Below the pieces are notes generated by a model. The model saw only the letters and a list, made by a program, of their open reading frames with translations. It searched no databases and was not told the origin of the DNA. Positions 11,740 to 22,261 of a stretch of DNA of 64,000 nt are shown piece by piece. Location: contig CM030361.1 in NCBI GenBank assembly GCA_017893485.1, positions 306,557,224-306,621,223 of the forward strand, read 5' to 3'. The stretch is from Hemerocallis citrina (lineage: Eukaryota > Streptophyta > Magnoliopsida > Asparagales > Asphodelaceae). The position numbers were made by a program, and so were the translations under genes. Positions within the stretch are counted from its first letter, which is position 1. The number at the start of each line of letters is the position of its first letter.

Positions 11740-12312
11740 CTTTTCTTGTTATGTTAAATTAGAAAAATTGTAGTCAATTAAAATTGTACATAAGAACTAA
11801 GAAATATGTTATTGTATAAAACTTATTTGTGAATTGAATTTTTCATTTCGTTATAAATTGTTCAAATTGTACAACTTAAATTCATATGAATAAAATTTCA
11901 AAATTTGTTGTCAATTTCACTCTTTCAATCTTATTATTATTATTACGATTTTTTTTGTTTATTAGTATAATAGTATTATTACTTACTTAGTATTATAATT
12001 AAACATGATTTGGGGATATTTGATTCAATTTTAAGAATTGTAGTATTATTACTTATTAGTATTATTACTGAATTACATACTTAGACAGTTAGACTTAGTA
12101 TTATAATTAAACATCATTTGGGGATATTAGAAGAATTGTATAATTTATTACTTATTAGTAGTATTACTTACTTAGTATTATAATTTTTTTAAAAATGTAA
12201 TATTCATCAAACAAAAATATGGTTGTTTGTATAATTGTATACATCATTTGTAAAATTATTATTATTATTAGTTCGATTTAAGATACCCAAAAAAAAAAAA
12301 AAAATTATATAT

Positions 12313-12519
12313 TAAACGGGCCAACCCGCGGGTCGACCCGGCCCAACCCGGGTTGAGTCCTAATGGGTTCACGGGTTGGGCGGGCCACCCAAATCAGAAT
12401 CTGACCCGGCCCGGCCCGGCCCGCATAACAACCCAACCCGGCCCGGCCCGCCCACTCCAGCGTGCCAACCCGCGCGGGTTGGGCCCGGCCCGGCCCGTTC
12501 GGCCCGTTCGCCACCCCTA
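12313..12519 (+). repeat. Right GC-rich subterminal repeats and terminal repeat of the hAT element
   Basis: Runs of CCCGGCCCGGCCCG and CCAACCCGCG precede the terminal CCACCCCTA. The composition contrasts sharply with the AT-rich 11740-12310 stretch, which holds TATTATTA repeats and no gene. Confidence 0.75.
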
Positions 12520-14264
12520 GCTAAAGGGGTGCACAATGTTGAATTTGTAGACAATGCTCTGAACTTGAATAATATATGCTTGGCAGACCACATACCCATT
12601 TGTGACAATTCTTCAGCTTCCATGAATTGAAGTTGTGGATTAATAATGCCTTGTAACCTCCTCATCACTCCATCAACCCTGAAATCCATGGTCATGATAC
12701 TAAAATCCATCGTTACAGGACCCAAAGATTGCAACTAGTGTGCCCCCAACACCATTCGGGCAAGACCTAAGGGCAAGAGTAACAAGTCAGTTTGTAAGCT
12801 AGCTCCAAGTACCACGAAACTAACTTTATCCACTTTTCCTTCGTTGTACATAATCTAGCCATTTTCTAATAACGAGGCTCCTTCATGATTTGTAGATTGG
12901 CTTGAACTGCAGTTTGAGGGTCCAAGTAATTATGCGTAGACCCAGTATCAATGAGAATATTGACTTCTCTGACATTGATTTTCCCCTTTACTCTCATTGT
13001 TTGAGGGTACACTTGTGTGCCTACTAGTGCATGAAAGCAGATTTCTGGTTGAAAAATGAACTGGATTGATATTTGCAGAGTAGTTGGGAGAGGTTCTTCA
13101 ACTTGGAAAGCTTCGAATGTAGCTTCTTCACCCTCTTCCTCCGCCAAACCTTCCAGGAAATAGAATTTTTGAGTCTTGCAAATATGGCCTTGAGTGTATT
13201 TCTCGTCACAGTTAAAACATAACCCCCTAGCTTTTTCTCTCCCTCATCTCCTGACTATTCAAACGACAAGGTACAAAAATTGGATGTTGAATTGGATGCA
13301 AGGTATGAATTAAAATTGGATGCTGCATTGGATGGGTATGTGTTACTGGTGGGAGTGTAAGAATTTGGGGCCTTAGCAGGAGTTACAGTAACAGCAGGTA
13401 GGGGTTTGGGTACAAATGGGGTTTTATAACTCCTCTTCATACAAGCTATCTTTTCCTCGAATCCTCGAGCTAACCCAATAGCCTCATTTACATTTTTGGG
13501 TCTCTGCGATTTCACATCCCAATGAATCTCATCCCTTGGACCACTTATAAACGTGCTTAAGTAATGAGCCTCGGTCTAATCTTCCACAAAATTAGTCTTA
13601 TCAAATTCTTGGATATACAACTCAATGTCACTTTTTTGCTGCAATTTAGATAGTATGCCATTGTCATCCTGGAATTCTGTAGGTCCAAATCTTGTAAGCA
13701 ATTCTTCAAGGAACCCGGACCAAGATACTTCATTAATCCTTGGCTTTAAATGACTTTGGAACCACTGAGCTGGCCTCCCCCTCAGATTAAGTGATGCATA
13801 CTTCAATTTCTGCGAATCGGGTATTTCATAGAACTCTAGAAATTGCTCCATGCCACAAATCCATTCTGTTGGATCTCCTTCTTGGAATATCGGAAATTCC
13901 ACTTTAAATAGGGTCCTAATCACATTTCCACTATCAATACGCTTTGTAAAATTAACGGAGTTGGAGTTTGGGATTGTTACCTCCCTACTGAGAACCTGTT
14001 GTAAAGGGTTTAGGAGCAGTGTAGGATTGGGGGATCGCAGATGAGATTGCTGCATCATCGCCATCATCGTTTCCATCCTAGCTTCAATTGTTGAGAATCT
14101 CTCTCCGATTCTTGTTGCGATTGCTTCTACCCTCTCAGTGAGGTACCCATTCTGGAGTTGAGCCTCTGCCATCTGACTCGGCAAGTTCGTCACTACTCCT
14201 TCAATCGCCGTACTCCCTTCATCACGGCTATCATCATCAAGATTGCCGTACTCTGATACCTAGT

Positions 14265-14653
14265 TGTCAGGGGTTGGATTGCGGTTGGATCGGGATCTCG
14301 CCATTTGAGGAAGGTTGAGAGGAATTAGGGTTTGAGAGATTAAGATTTGGGAAGAACGGTTATATTTTTTTATCTTTCAAAGAAAATTACAACTCATAAT
14401 TTATAGGGTGAGATTGTGGCTATTTTGCTACAGGACAAAATACAATTTTCATGTGCACAATGCACTACAGACTCTTCCTGCCACTTCTCCCTTTCAAACA
14501 GAAAAGTGCATTATGTACATAAAAACCAGATACATGAACAGACACTGATACAAATGGGAAACAAACAAACTAACAACCAGCGACTCTAATCAGCATTTAT
14601 TCGGATGACTGCAGGTACGCCGGTGATGTAGGATCACGCCGATGAGCCTGACA
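14265..14653 (-). repeat. 5' LTR of the gypsy element (389 bp)
   Basis: On the plus strand it begins TGTCAGGGG and ends GAGCCTGACA, giving TG...CA ends with a 7-bp inverted terminal TGTCAGG/CCTGACA. On the minus strand it is followed by ACTA and AGGTATCAGAGTA (14249-14262), a degraded initiator-Met primer site, and then gag. There is no partner LTR in the window. Confidence 0.75.
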
Positions 14654-14985
14654 TTTTATAAAGAAGAATGGTTGAGAAATTTATGATCACAAGGATAGAA
14701 AGACTCCAAAACTATTTTGAGACAAATGATGTTGTAAGTGATAACTTTTTCTCAGAAGTTGGTTCATTGGTTCAGAATTTTCATTATGTTGCAAGTGATG
14801 CTCTGACTTTTTCTTATTAGTAGAGATTAGTTGAGATTGTTGATCGCTCACAGTCGGGGGTTTGGATCCGGGTTTGAGATTTGGGATTGGATTGAGATTA
14901 GGGATTGGATTGAGATTAGTTGGTATTGTGATGATCTGGAACTAATCTCTCGCAGCCAGGGATTGAGGTCGGGGATTTGGATCCG

Positions 14986-15032
<47 letters not shown>

Positions 15033-15106
15033 AATTTGGCCATCATCAAAATGTTGAGGTTGTGGCTCGAATAAGAGTCTGACATGGAAAAAATGTCATA
15101 CCATTA
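14654..15106. other. Intergenic with (GA)n microsatellite at 14991-15031
   Basis: No gene is seen. A short tandem GGGATTGGATTGAGATTA repeat lies near 14880-14920, followed by about 20 GA units. Confidence 0.6.
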
Positions 15107-15644
15107 GAGCATCCACTATCGTTTGCTAAAAATGCAAAATATGCATTTTTTGGCAAAAAAATACTCCATTATTGTTTGCTATAAATGCATTTATAGCAAA
15201 CGAAATGAACAGTGCGCGCCTAAATATAGCTGTTGGATTTAGCGATTGCTAAATATAGAAGACGGAGGATGATCATCTGTGTATTATTTTTTTATTTTTT
15301 TAAGAGGGACGGACGGAAGATCTTCCGTCCGCCAACTTTCTTTAGAATTTTTTTTCCAAATTTACAAAAATGCCATTGATAATTTACGAAAATGTAATTA
15401 TAGAAAAAAAATCAAATCTCTTCCGTCCGATAACTTTCTTCAAAAAAATTTTTCCACGTATTTACAAAAATGCCATTCACATAATTTCGAAAATGCCATT
15501 TTCAAAAAATAAAATAAAAATTGTTAGACGGAAGATCTTCCGTCTCTTCTAAATTTGGCTTTTAACGACTGCAGCGCTGCCCTTCAAATGTTATTTCCTA
15601 AATGCTATATATGCATATTTTAGCATCAACGATAGTGGATGGCC
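15107..15644. mobile_element. Tourist/PIF-Harbinger-type MITE, 538 bp
   Basis: The left end GAGCATCCACTATCG and the right end complement GGCCATCCACTATCG form inverted repeats that extend imperfectly into AAAATATGCAT on both sides. Both ends are flanked by TTA (15104-15106 and 15645-15647), the PIF/Harbinger target duplication. There is no coding capacity. The palindrome GACGGAAGATCTTCCGTC occurs twice inside (about 15310-15330 and 15528-15545), along with repeated TTTACAAAAATGCCATT words. Confidence 0.78.
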
Positions 15645-15647
15645 TTA

Positions 15648-16633
15648 TAATACTATTAATATTTAATAGTACTACAAGCTTCATCCTTTTACAGCTTGAA
15701 TAATAGTGCAACAGGCTTCTTAATAATATGGTACTAATAATGATAATTGTACTACAAGTTCTGTTCTACTGTTGTAGTACTGATAGATAGAACTAGTGTT
15801 CACTCGGACAAACATTTTCCATATTACTGTGGTACAACAAGCACTTTCCAAATTCCTCTTATGTGAGAAACCGTGTTAGAAAAGGGAATCTATAAAAGGC
15901 TTCTAGAGTCGCAAACAACAAGAACAAGTGGATGGTAATTAGCAAGGCAATACATTCCTTATTCTAAAGACCAAGGAATGAAAAACTCTCAATGGCCATA
16001 TTAGGTAGACACGAAGTCGTCACACGAAGAGAGAGATGTTTCCAACTTCAACAGATGTATCAAAACAATAATGTAAAAATTTTCTTTGATTGTGCAAGAA
16101 AGATGTTTCCAACTTCCACAAAATGGCTTGTTCCTTTTCTTAATTTATTACCCTAGATGATAACCAAAGGTTTTACCAGGGTTAATTTCTTTATTTACCA
16201 AAAGTTCTGACCGAAGTTCTAGGAACCAGAGTTCAATGCATAACAAAGTCGGAGACACTTTACCAGCAATCTGGCCACATTAAGCCACTTTGCCCTCTCT
16301 AGCCTGAATGCAGGTAATTTTAATGTTCAAATGACATGAACAGCTACAAGTAACACATTATTTCGTTTTCAGGTTAGCATGCCGTCGAACCAAATTTCCT
16401 AAGAAATACCATCTCTTTTGTTTTTTTTCCTTTAAAAGATAATTCCTTAAGAAATCGACTAATGGGTGCGGTCTTCAAATTTTGCTTGAGTGAAATGCCC
16501 TAGGCTCATGCTTGGATTAAACTGATACGCAACAGTAAAAAAATAAGGGATACTTCATTGTTTACTACACAGAAGGAAATACTCACTGTTCAGCAACAAT
16601 AACCTAATGGAAGCACTTACATTTAAGGAGTGC
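15648..16633. other. Intergenic, nothing recognised
   Basis: AT-rich sequence with no sustained open frame, no terminal repeats and no homology that I can name. It ends at the LTR that starts at 16634. Confidence 0.4.
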
Positions 16634-17322
16634 TGATGAGGGTAAAAATGCAGCAAATCAGGGCCACATGATTGTGGCACGAATCTTAAAGGTCCTAGGG
16701 ATAAAAAGGTAATTTTAAAACATGTATGGACTTGGATGAGCAACATGGGCTATTTACAAGCCTATCAACTCGACCATGTCCAGCCACTCGGGTCTCCAAG
16801 TAGCCCCAACTGGAGAGTTCCAACCAGTTCAAAACTCCAGTTCAAACCCCTTATCCAAAAGGTGGTTATGAACCAAACTTTCCATTCAAAAGGAGTCCAG
16901 GTTCACCCAAAGGAGTTGGTTTAACCCCCCCATCCCTAGAAGGTAACTACTTCTATCTCTCCATGCATAAGAGAATGTTTGAAAACTCTATCTCTTATCG
17001 AGAGAGGAGTCCTACTCAATCTCTTTACATGGAACCTTAATAAGACACCGAAAAGTAGAGATAAATCAATATCTTAAAACAGGCCCCCTATACGACTATA
17101 AATACCTCACGACCTCTTCAGAAACAAGGTAATCAGTAACCACTCCTAAAAATCTCCATAATACTTCTAAGTTCTGACTTGAACGTTTGAGAGTCTGTCA
17201 TCGGGGCCGACCCCGATGTTTCAGGCTTGTTTTGCAGGTCTGCTAGCAACATCCCAGCCGAGCTATTCAGGTCCAACCGCTTAGATCCAACCAACAAGGA
17301 GTTCTCAACCACTTTTCACGGC
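16634..17322 (+). repeat. 5' LTR of the old gypsy relic, first part
   Basis: It starts TGATGAGGGTAAAAATGC and aligns with the start of the younger element's LTR (TGATATGGCTAAAAATAGG on the minus strand). The two share GGCACGAATCTTAAAG and GGTAATTTTA. TATAAATA is at 17097-17104, and a U5-like stretch with ATCGGGGCCGACCCCGATG follows. The LTR is cut by the insertion at 17322. Its last 85 bp are at 24643-24727. Confidence 0.7.
17097..17104 (+). promoter_or_regulatory. TATA box in the old LTR
   Basis: TATAAATA in the context CGACTATAAATACC, placed as expected for the LTR promoter. The nested insertion lies downstream of it, so any transcript would read into antisense of the younger element. Confidence 0.5.
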
Positions 17323-17899
17323 TGTTGCTGCTGATTGGTGTGGGAGCAAACAGATAGAATTTGTGGATTCTTGAAGAAAATAATAAAGCAAACCTGTTGA
17401 CCTGTTGACCTTCACCAACTTGTTGACTTGGTCTCTTGCCGCTGCCGTGAACCTGTAAAAAGTGCAAAATACCGGGGTTGATCCCGGCGACGCACCCTCC
17501 GACGCTCAAGTCAATAATCAGAAAAGATTATGAATGAGCTTTGATTGGCAAAAGATTGATTATTTCTTAATGGTGGTGGATAGGGGGTATTTATAGCCGC
17601 CTTTGGGATCAGATTAGGAATGTAATCCCTAATTCTCAGTGAAAGGATAGATGTGAATCAGGGCCGTTGATTAGGATTAATCAGAAACCCTAATTCTATC
17701 CTGTTGGACTAGGCTTATTGCGGGTTGAAACCCACACCCAGTTGAGGTGGATCCGTTCGTGGGTTATTGGGCTTTTGGAGAGAATATCTAATAACCACTT
17801 CAGACCCGTTAGTAGGTGAAATTACCGTTTTACCCCTGAGCTTTAAGATTCGTGACCGACTTAAACAGTTCCGATTTAACCCTATTTTTAGCCATATTA
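17323..17899 (-). repeat. 3' LTR of the gag-only element
   Basis: 577 bp, nearly identical to 24059-24637. The intact TATA box (TATAAATA on the minus strand) is at 17588-17595. The inner end reads CATATTA, where the other copy has CATATCA, so the terminal CA has mutated. Confidence 0.92.
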
Positions 17900-18039
17900 C
17901 GAGCCCCCCACTCCTGGAGACTGAGTTTTACAGTCTTTGAGGAGTAATTTTGTTGTTCTAATGGCGTACGAAATTTTATCGGTGTTCTTAAGGGATTTGA
18001 ATCTAGCTCAGGGTGTAACGGTAGTTTTCTGAGCTTGTA

Positions 18040-18330
18040 AAATGCCCAAAATTATTTTCAGATTTTTTGGGTTTTTTTTGATTTTTTCAGATTTTTCTGA
18101 ATTTTTTCGAATTTTTTATTTAATTTCCGAATTCAATAATTAATTATCGAAAAATTTAATTAATTATTCTAATTTAATAATTACTATTTTTAGAATTTAA
18201 AAATTGTTTTCTGAATTAATAATTATTTTTAGAATTTTTAATTAATTTTTTCCAATTTTTAAATATTTTTTCGGATTTTTTTAAATAATTAATTCGGTTA
18301 TTTAAATAAATAAATAAATACCTGGTGACG
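18040..18330. repeat. AT-rich low-complexity tract inside the gag-only element
   Basis: Repeated AATTTTT, TTAATTAATTA and ATAAATAAATAAATA words without coding potential. It lies between the 3' LTR purine tract and the GC-rich repeat block. Confidence 0.7.
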
Positions 18331-18639
18331 TGGCACGATCGTGTGCGTTGATCACGATCAAGCGAGCGCGCATCGGGAGGAGGTCATTTTTTGCTTATAA
18401 GAGCTTCAGTGGCACGAGCTCTCGGTAAAAGTGGCCGAAGTCCATGTGGACGCCACGTGGCAAAGTCAACAGTTGACCTTTTTTTTTTCTTTTTTTCTTC
18501 TCTTCCTTGCTTTTCCGGTACTGCTCTTTCTTCTTTTTCTTCTCTCCCGCTCTCTGCTTCTCCATCCTACCTCCGCTCTCTCTTGTCTCCTTCCCTCGTC
18601 TCCTCCGACTCCTTCTTCGAGGGGCATGTAGCTTGGCAT

Positions 18640-20170
18640 CGGCGAGGTGAGCTCCGGAGTTGAGGAGGAGCTCGAGGGTTCTCGACGAAGGGAGAGGAGT
18701 TTGGCGAGGAAGGAGGACGGCAAAGCAGATGGAGTTCGGTAGTGGAGAGCTTCAGATTTTCGGCGACAGTAGAGTTTGGCAATGGGGGTGACGAGTGGAG
18801 CTTTTTTCTCTCATTTGGGCTCCGGTGCCACGAATGCTCAACAATGAAGGAACTCGACGGAGGAGAGCTTAGCGGACCTTGAGCTCGGCGGCAGCTATGG
18901 TTGGCGATGCTGGAGCTTGGTGCAATGGAGGAGAGCTCGTTTCTAGAGCTCGACGAAATGGAGGCGAGGTCGAGCTCTGTGGCAGAGTGAGAGAGGAGAG
19001 ATGCTGAGTTTTTGGAAGGTGGCGAGGCCATGGCTGTCGAGTTGGCGAAGGAGAACTTGAGCTCGATGGGGCTTTGTCGCCATGGAGGTTGGCGAGGTTG
19101 ACGAAGGAGGGAGCTCGAAAGGTTGGAGCTCGGTGACGGAGTGAGGGAGCTCGATGATGACGAGGGTGATGGAGTCCTCGAGCTTGGCCATGGAGCTCTC
19201 GAACTCGAAGGCAGTGATCGTTGAGCTCGACGGAGGAGGAGAGCTTGGCGGAGCTTGATGGAGGTCGGAGTTTGTCGAGGTGGTGGTGGAGCTCGACTGT
19301 TGGGAGAGCTCAACAGCTATGGTGAAGGATTTGGAGCTCGACGAGACTGGAAGCTTGAGCTCGGCCTCGGAGCTCGGTGGCTATGGGTTCGGTGAAACCA
19401 AGGTGGAGCTCGACGATGAAGGAGGTTCGGAGCTTGGTGGCGATAGCGGAGCTTGCCGATGGAGGAGGTTCGGAGCTTGGTGGCAGTAGCCGAGCTTGCC
19501 GATGGAGGAGGAGCTCGGCGTTGAAGGAGGAGAAGCTGGGGTTTTTTTTTTCCTGTTTGGTTTTTGGCGCCAAACTGTTGGAGAAGAAGGGGATGAGATA
19601 GAAGGGGTTTGGGTTTGGATCCTTAACGGGTCTGAACTGACCCTGTAGCCCCTTTTCTTTTTTTTCTTTTTTTTTAATGTGTTGTTTGTTTGGTTGCTTG
19701 TATCTGAGCCGTCGATCGTATTTGAGCACGAATTCCGAAGTAAAAAATTTCTCTCATTCGAGCTCCGGTGGCAAGTTGCTTCGGCGACGTTGCTGACCCC
19801 CTCCGAATATGTGTTAGGAAGGAGGCCGAAGTCCAGGGGGGTTCGGGGTCTCCTACCGAGGTGTAGAGGTACCTCAGCGTGGCGACACATGTAAAGAAGG
19901 GGTTCGGCGAGTCTTTGCTGAAGTCCGGAGTGAGTTTTTTCTATGTTTGATGGTCGGTGGCAAGAGCGCTCGGCGAAGGGTGCCGAGGTCCTTTTTTTTC
20001 CATGTAACATGGTCGGTGGCAAGAATGCTCGGCAGCATGTGCCAAGGTTCAATTTTTTCTATGTAACAATTTTTTTCATGTAACATGGTCGGTGGTAAGA
20101 ACGCTCAGCAGCGTGTGCCGAAGTCTAGGGAGAGTTCTTCTCGATGTTCCCAGTGCTACGGAGGTCGGAT
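18640..20170. repeat. GAGCTCG-rich and GGTCGGTGGCAAG-type low-complexity block
   Basis: From 18640 to 19530 the sequence is built from short GAGCTCGACG/GGAGCTTGG/GGCGGAGG words. This opens long Ser/Pro-rich frames on the minus strand that have no domain. From about 19740 to 20130 longer imperfect repeats follow, of the form ATGGTCGGTGGCAAGAANGC plus TGCCGAGGTC, joined by T-rich spacers. I regard both as non-coding filler of the gag-only element. Confidence 0.6.
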
Positions 20171-20324
20171 CGGGGTGTAGGACCCCTTGTTCCGAAGCTA
20201 TTTCGAAGATCTACAAGTTCTTTTTCAGAGATGAATTGGAGAATCCTCCTTCCTCAAGGTCAAGATAGTCTCGCAACATCTTCGTCTTCGTGAAGTTAAG
20301 AAGAGCTTTGCATGGCTCTAGGGG

Positions 20325-21330
20325 AAGTCCGTTCTTAGAGGACAAGTTTGAGGAGCAATTCTAGGAGAGAGTTGTGAGCTCCGAACTTGTTGAGAAGAGG
20401 TCCGCTTTGGAGGTGAGCGAAGCGAAGAGCTCAGCTCTAGGAGAGAGCCATTTGGGAGACAAGTTTGAGGAGCAACTCTAGGAAAGAGTTGTGAGCTCCG
20501 AACTTGTTGAGAAGAGGTCCGCTTTGGAGGCGAGCGGAGCGAAGAGCTCGGCTCTAGGAGAGAGCCATTTGGGAGACAAGTTTGAGGAGCAACTCTGGGA
20601 GAGAGTTGTGAGCTCCGAACTTGTTGAGAAGAGGTCCACTTTGGAGGCGAGCAGAGCGAAGAACTTGGCTCTAGGAGAGAGCCATTTGGGAGACAAGTTT
20701 GAGGAGCAACTCTAGGAGAGAGTTGTGAGCTCTGAACTCATTGAGAAGAGGTCCGCTTTGGAGGCGAGCGGAGCGAAGAGCTCGGCTCTAGGAGAGAGCC
20801 ATTTGGGAGACAAGTTTGAGGAGCAACTCTAGGAAAGAGTTGTGAGCTCCGAACTTGTTGAGAAGAGGTCCGCTTTGGAGGCGAGCGGAGCGAAGAACTT
20901 GGCTCTAGGAGAGAGCCATTTGAGAGACAAGTTTGAGGAGAAACTCTAAGAGAGAATTGTGAGCTCCGAACTCGTTGTGAAGAGGTCCGCTTTGAAGGTG
21001 AGCGGAGCGAAGAGCTTGGCTCTAGGAGAGAGCCATTTGGGAGACAAGTTTGAGGAGCAACTCTAGGAGAGAGTTGTGAGCTCCGAACTCGTTGTGAAGA
21101 GGTCCACTTTGAAGGTGAGTGGAGCGAAGAGCTTGGCTCTAGGAGAGAGCCATTTGGGAGACAAGTTTGAGGAGCAACTCTAGGAGAGAGTTGTGAGCTC
21201 CGAACTTGTTGTAAAGAGGTCCGCTTTGAAGGTGAGCGGAGCGAAGAGCTTGGCTCTAGGAGAGAGCTATTTGGGTGACAAGTTTGAGGAGCAACTCTAG
21301 GAGAGAGTTGTGAGCTCCGAACATGTTGTT
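20325..21330. repeat. Tandem array, 117-bp unit, about 8 copies
   Basis: The landmark GTTGTGAGCTC recurs at 20371, 20488, 20605, 20722, 20839, 20956, 21073, 21190 and 21307, always 117 bp apart. Each unit carries GGCTCTAGGAGAGAGCC, a near-palindrome. Because 117 is a multiple of three, most of the array stays open on the minus strand (20738-21379) as a 39-residue repeat. I found no domain in that repeat. Confidence 0.95.
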
Positions 21331-21990
21331 TAAGTGAGAGAATCAACAGTTGTGGGAGCGGTTCCGAATGGCGAACCACTTCTTACACGCTTATGAGCGA
21401 GTAATTTGAAGCGGAATCGAGCCAAATGTTGGACTCCAAACTGATCGTTTGAGTATGTTTCAACGGTTGTGGGAGCAATTCCGAATGGCGAACCACTTCT
21501 AGCTCGCGTACGAACCAGCTTGCGAAGCGGAGTCGAGCCAAGTGTTGGACTCCGAACTCATCGTTTGAGTATGTTTCAACGGTTGTAGGAGCAATTCCGA
21601 ATGGCGAACCACTTCTAGCTCGCTTAAGAGTGAGCTTGCGAAGCGGAGTCAAGCCAAGTGTTGGACTCCGAACTCGTCATTTGAGTATGTTTCAACGGTT
21701 GTGGGAGCAATTCCGAATGGCGAACCACTTCTAGCTCGCTTAAGAGCGAGTAATTTGAAGCAGAATCGAGCCAAGTGTTGGACTCCGAACTCGTTGTTAG
21801 AGGGGGTTATCGAGTTGTAGGAGCAATTTTGAATGGCGAACCACTTTTTACCCGCTTATGAGCGAGTAATTTGAAGCGGAATCGATCCAAGTGTTGGACT
21901 CTGAACTCATTGTTAGAGCTTAGTAAGTTGTGGGAGTAGCCATGTAGGAGAAGCTGGATTCTGAACTCACCATTTAACGAGTCGCAGATG
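21331..21990. repeat. Second tandem array, 116-117-bp unit, about 5 copies
   Basis: GAATGGCGAACCACTT recurs at intervals of 117, 116, 116 and 116 bp (from about 21366). Each copy holds a GAGCGAG near-palindrome and ends with CGAACTCRT. The sequence differs from the neighbouring 117-bp array but has nearly the same period. Related degenerate repeats occur in the older relic at 27440-28300. Confidence 0.88.
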
Positions 21991-22261
21991 TGACTCGAAG
22001 AGATAGATGAAGCAAGAGCAATAATTTTCAATGAAAAAATGTAAACTTTTATTGAGATAAACTAAGTGGCCGCTTCAATGGGGCGAGCCATTATTACATG
22101 CTATTGGCCGGATTACAAGCATCTGCCTTATTGAAAATCAAGATCCTACTTCTACGATAAGGTGAAGACCTCTCGGGAGGAGCTGGGTTCTCCCTCGATT
22201 GGTCCTCTTTGGATGAGGTGGAAGACGGCCCCAGGTTCTAAGTCTTGAAGCTCGGCGGGCC

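Larger units (their letters stand above)
8703..12519 (+). mobile_element. hAT DNA transposon, 3.8 kb, near-intact
   Basis: Terminal inverted repeats are TAGGGGTGGCAA (8703-) and its imperfect complement ending at 12519. The element is bounded by an exact 8-bp duplication GCTAAAGG (8695-8702 and 12520-12527), as expected for hAT. About 300 bp at the left and 200 bp at the right are filled with short CGGGT/ACCCG-type repeats. Inside are a TATA box, an intronless transposase and an AT-rich 3' region. It landed in the gypsy pol gene between protease and RT. Confidence 0.96.
6646..14193 (-). pseudogene. gypsy gag-pol (broken)
   Basis: The gag domain is at 13576-14193, with the first ATG near 14172 and a capsid-like stretch DPTEWICGMEQFLEFY. 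It ends at a TAG (13576-13578) and continues in frame. A zinc knuckle with CFNCDEKYTQGHIC follows near 13210. The protease motif ILIDTGSTHNYLD is at about 12940. RT resumes after the hAT with KKSDGSWRMSVDYRAL (8290-8658). At about 8120 one base is missing inside the catalytic Asp-Asp codons, so the active site is lost together with the frame. RNase H (7299-7811) and the integrase core with [10 protein letters not shown] and SDRDPIF (6699-7022) follow. The C-terminal part of the integrase is absent. Confidence 0.9.
6646..14653 (-). mobile_element. Ty3/gypsy retrotransposon, 3'-truncated, split by a hAT insertion
   Basis: Reading on the minus strand there is a 5' LTR (14265-14653), gag, zinc knuckle, protease, RT, RNase H and integrase in gypsy order. 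The integrase breaks off about 30 residues after its second Asp motif, at about 6646, and there is no 3' LTR. A hAT transposon sits between the protease and RT regions (8703-12519). Removing it restores a continuous reading across the junction. The copy has many stops and frameshifts. Confidence 0.92.

Noticed and set aside
18567..19313. 248-codon minus-strand Ser/Pro-rich frame as a gene
   Set aside because: Lies wholly in short-word repeats of the gag-only element. Open frames occur on both strands.
20325..21990. Tandem arrays as a CRISPR-like array
   Set aside because: Units are contiguous 116-117-bp repeats without unique spacers, inside a plant retrotransposon.
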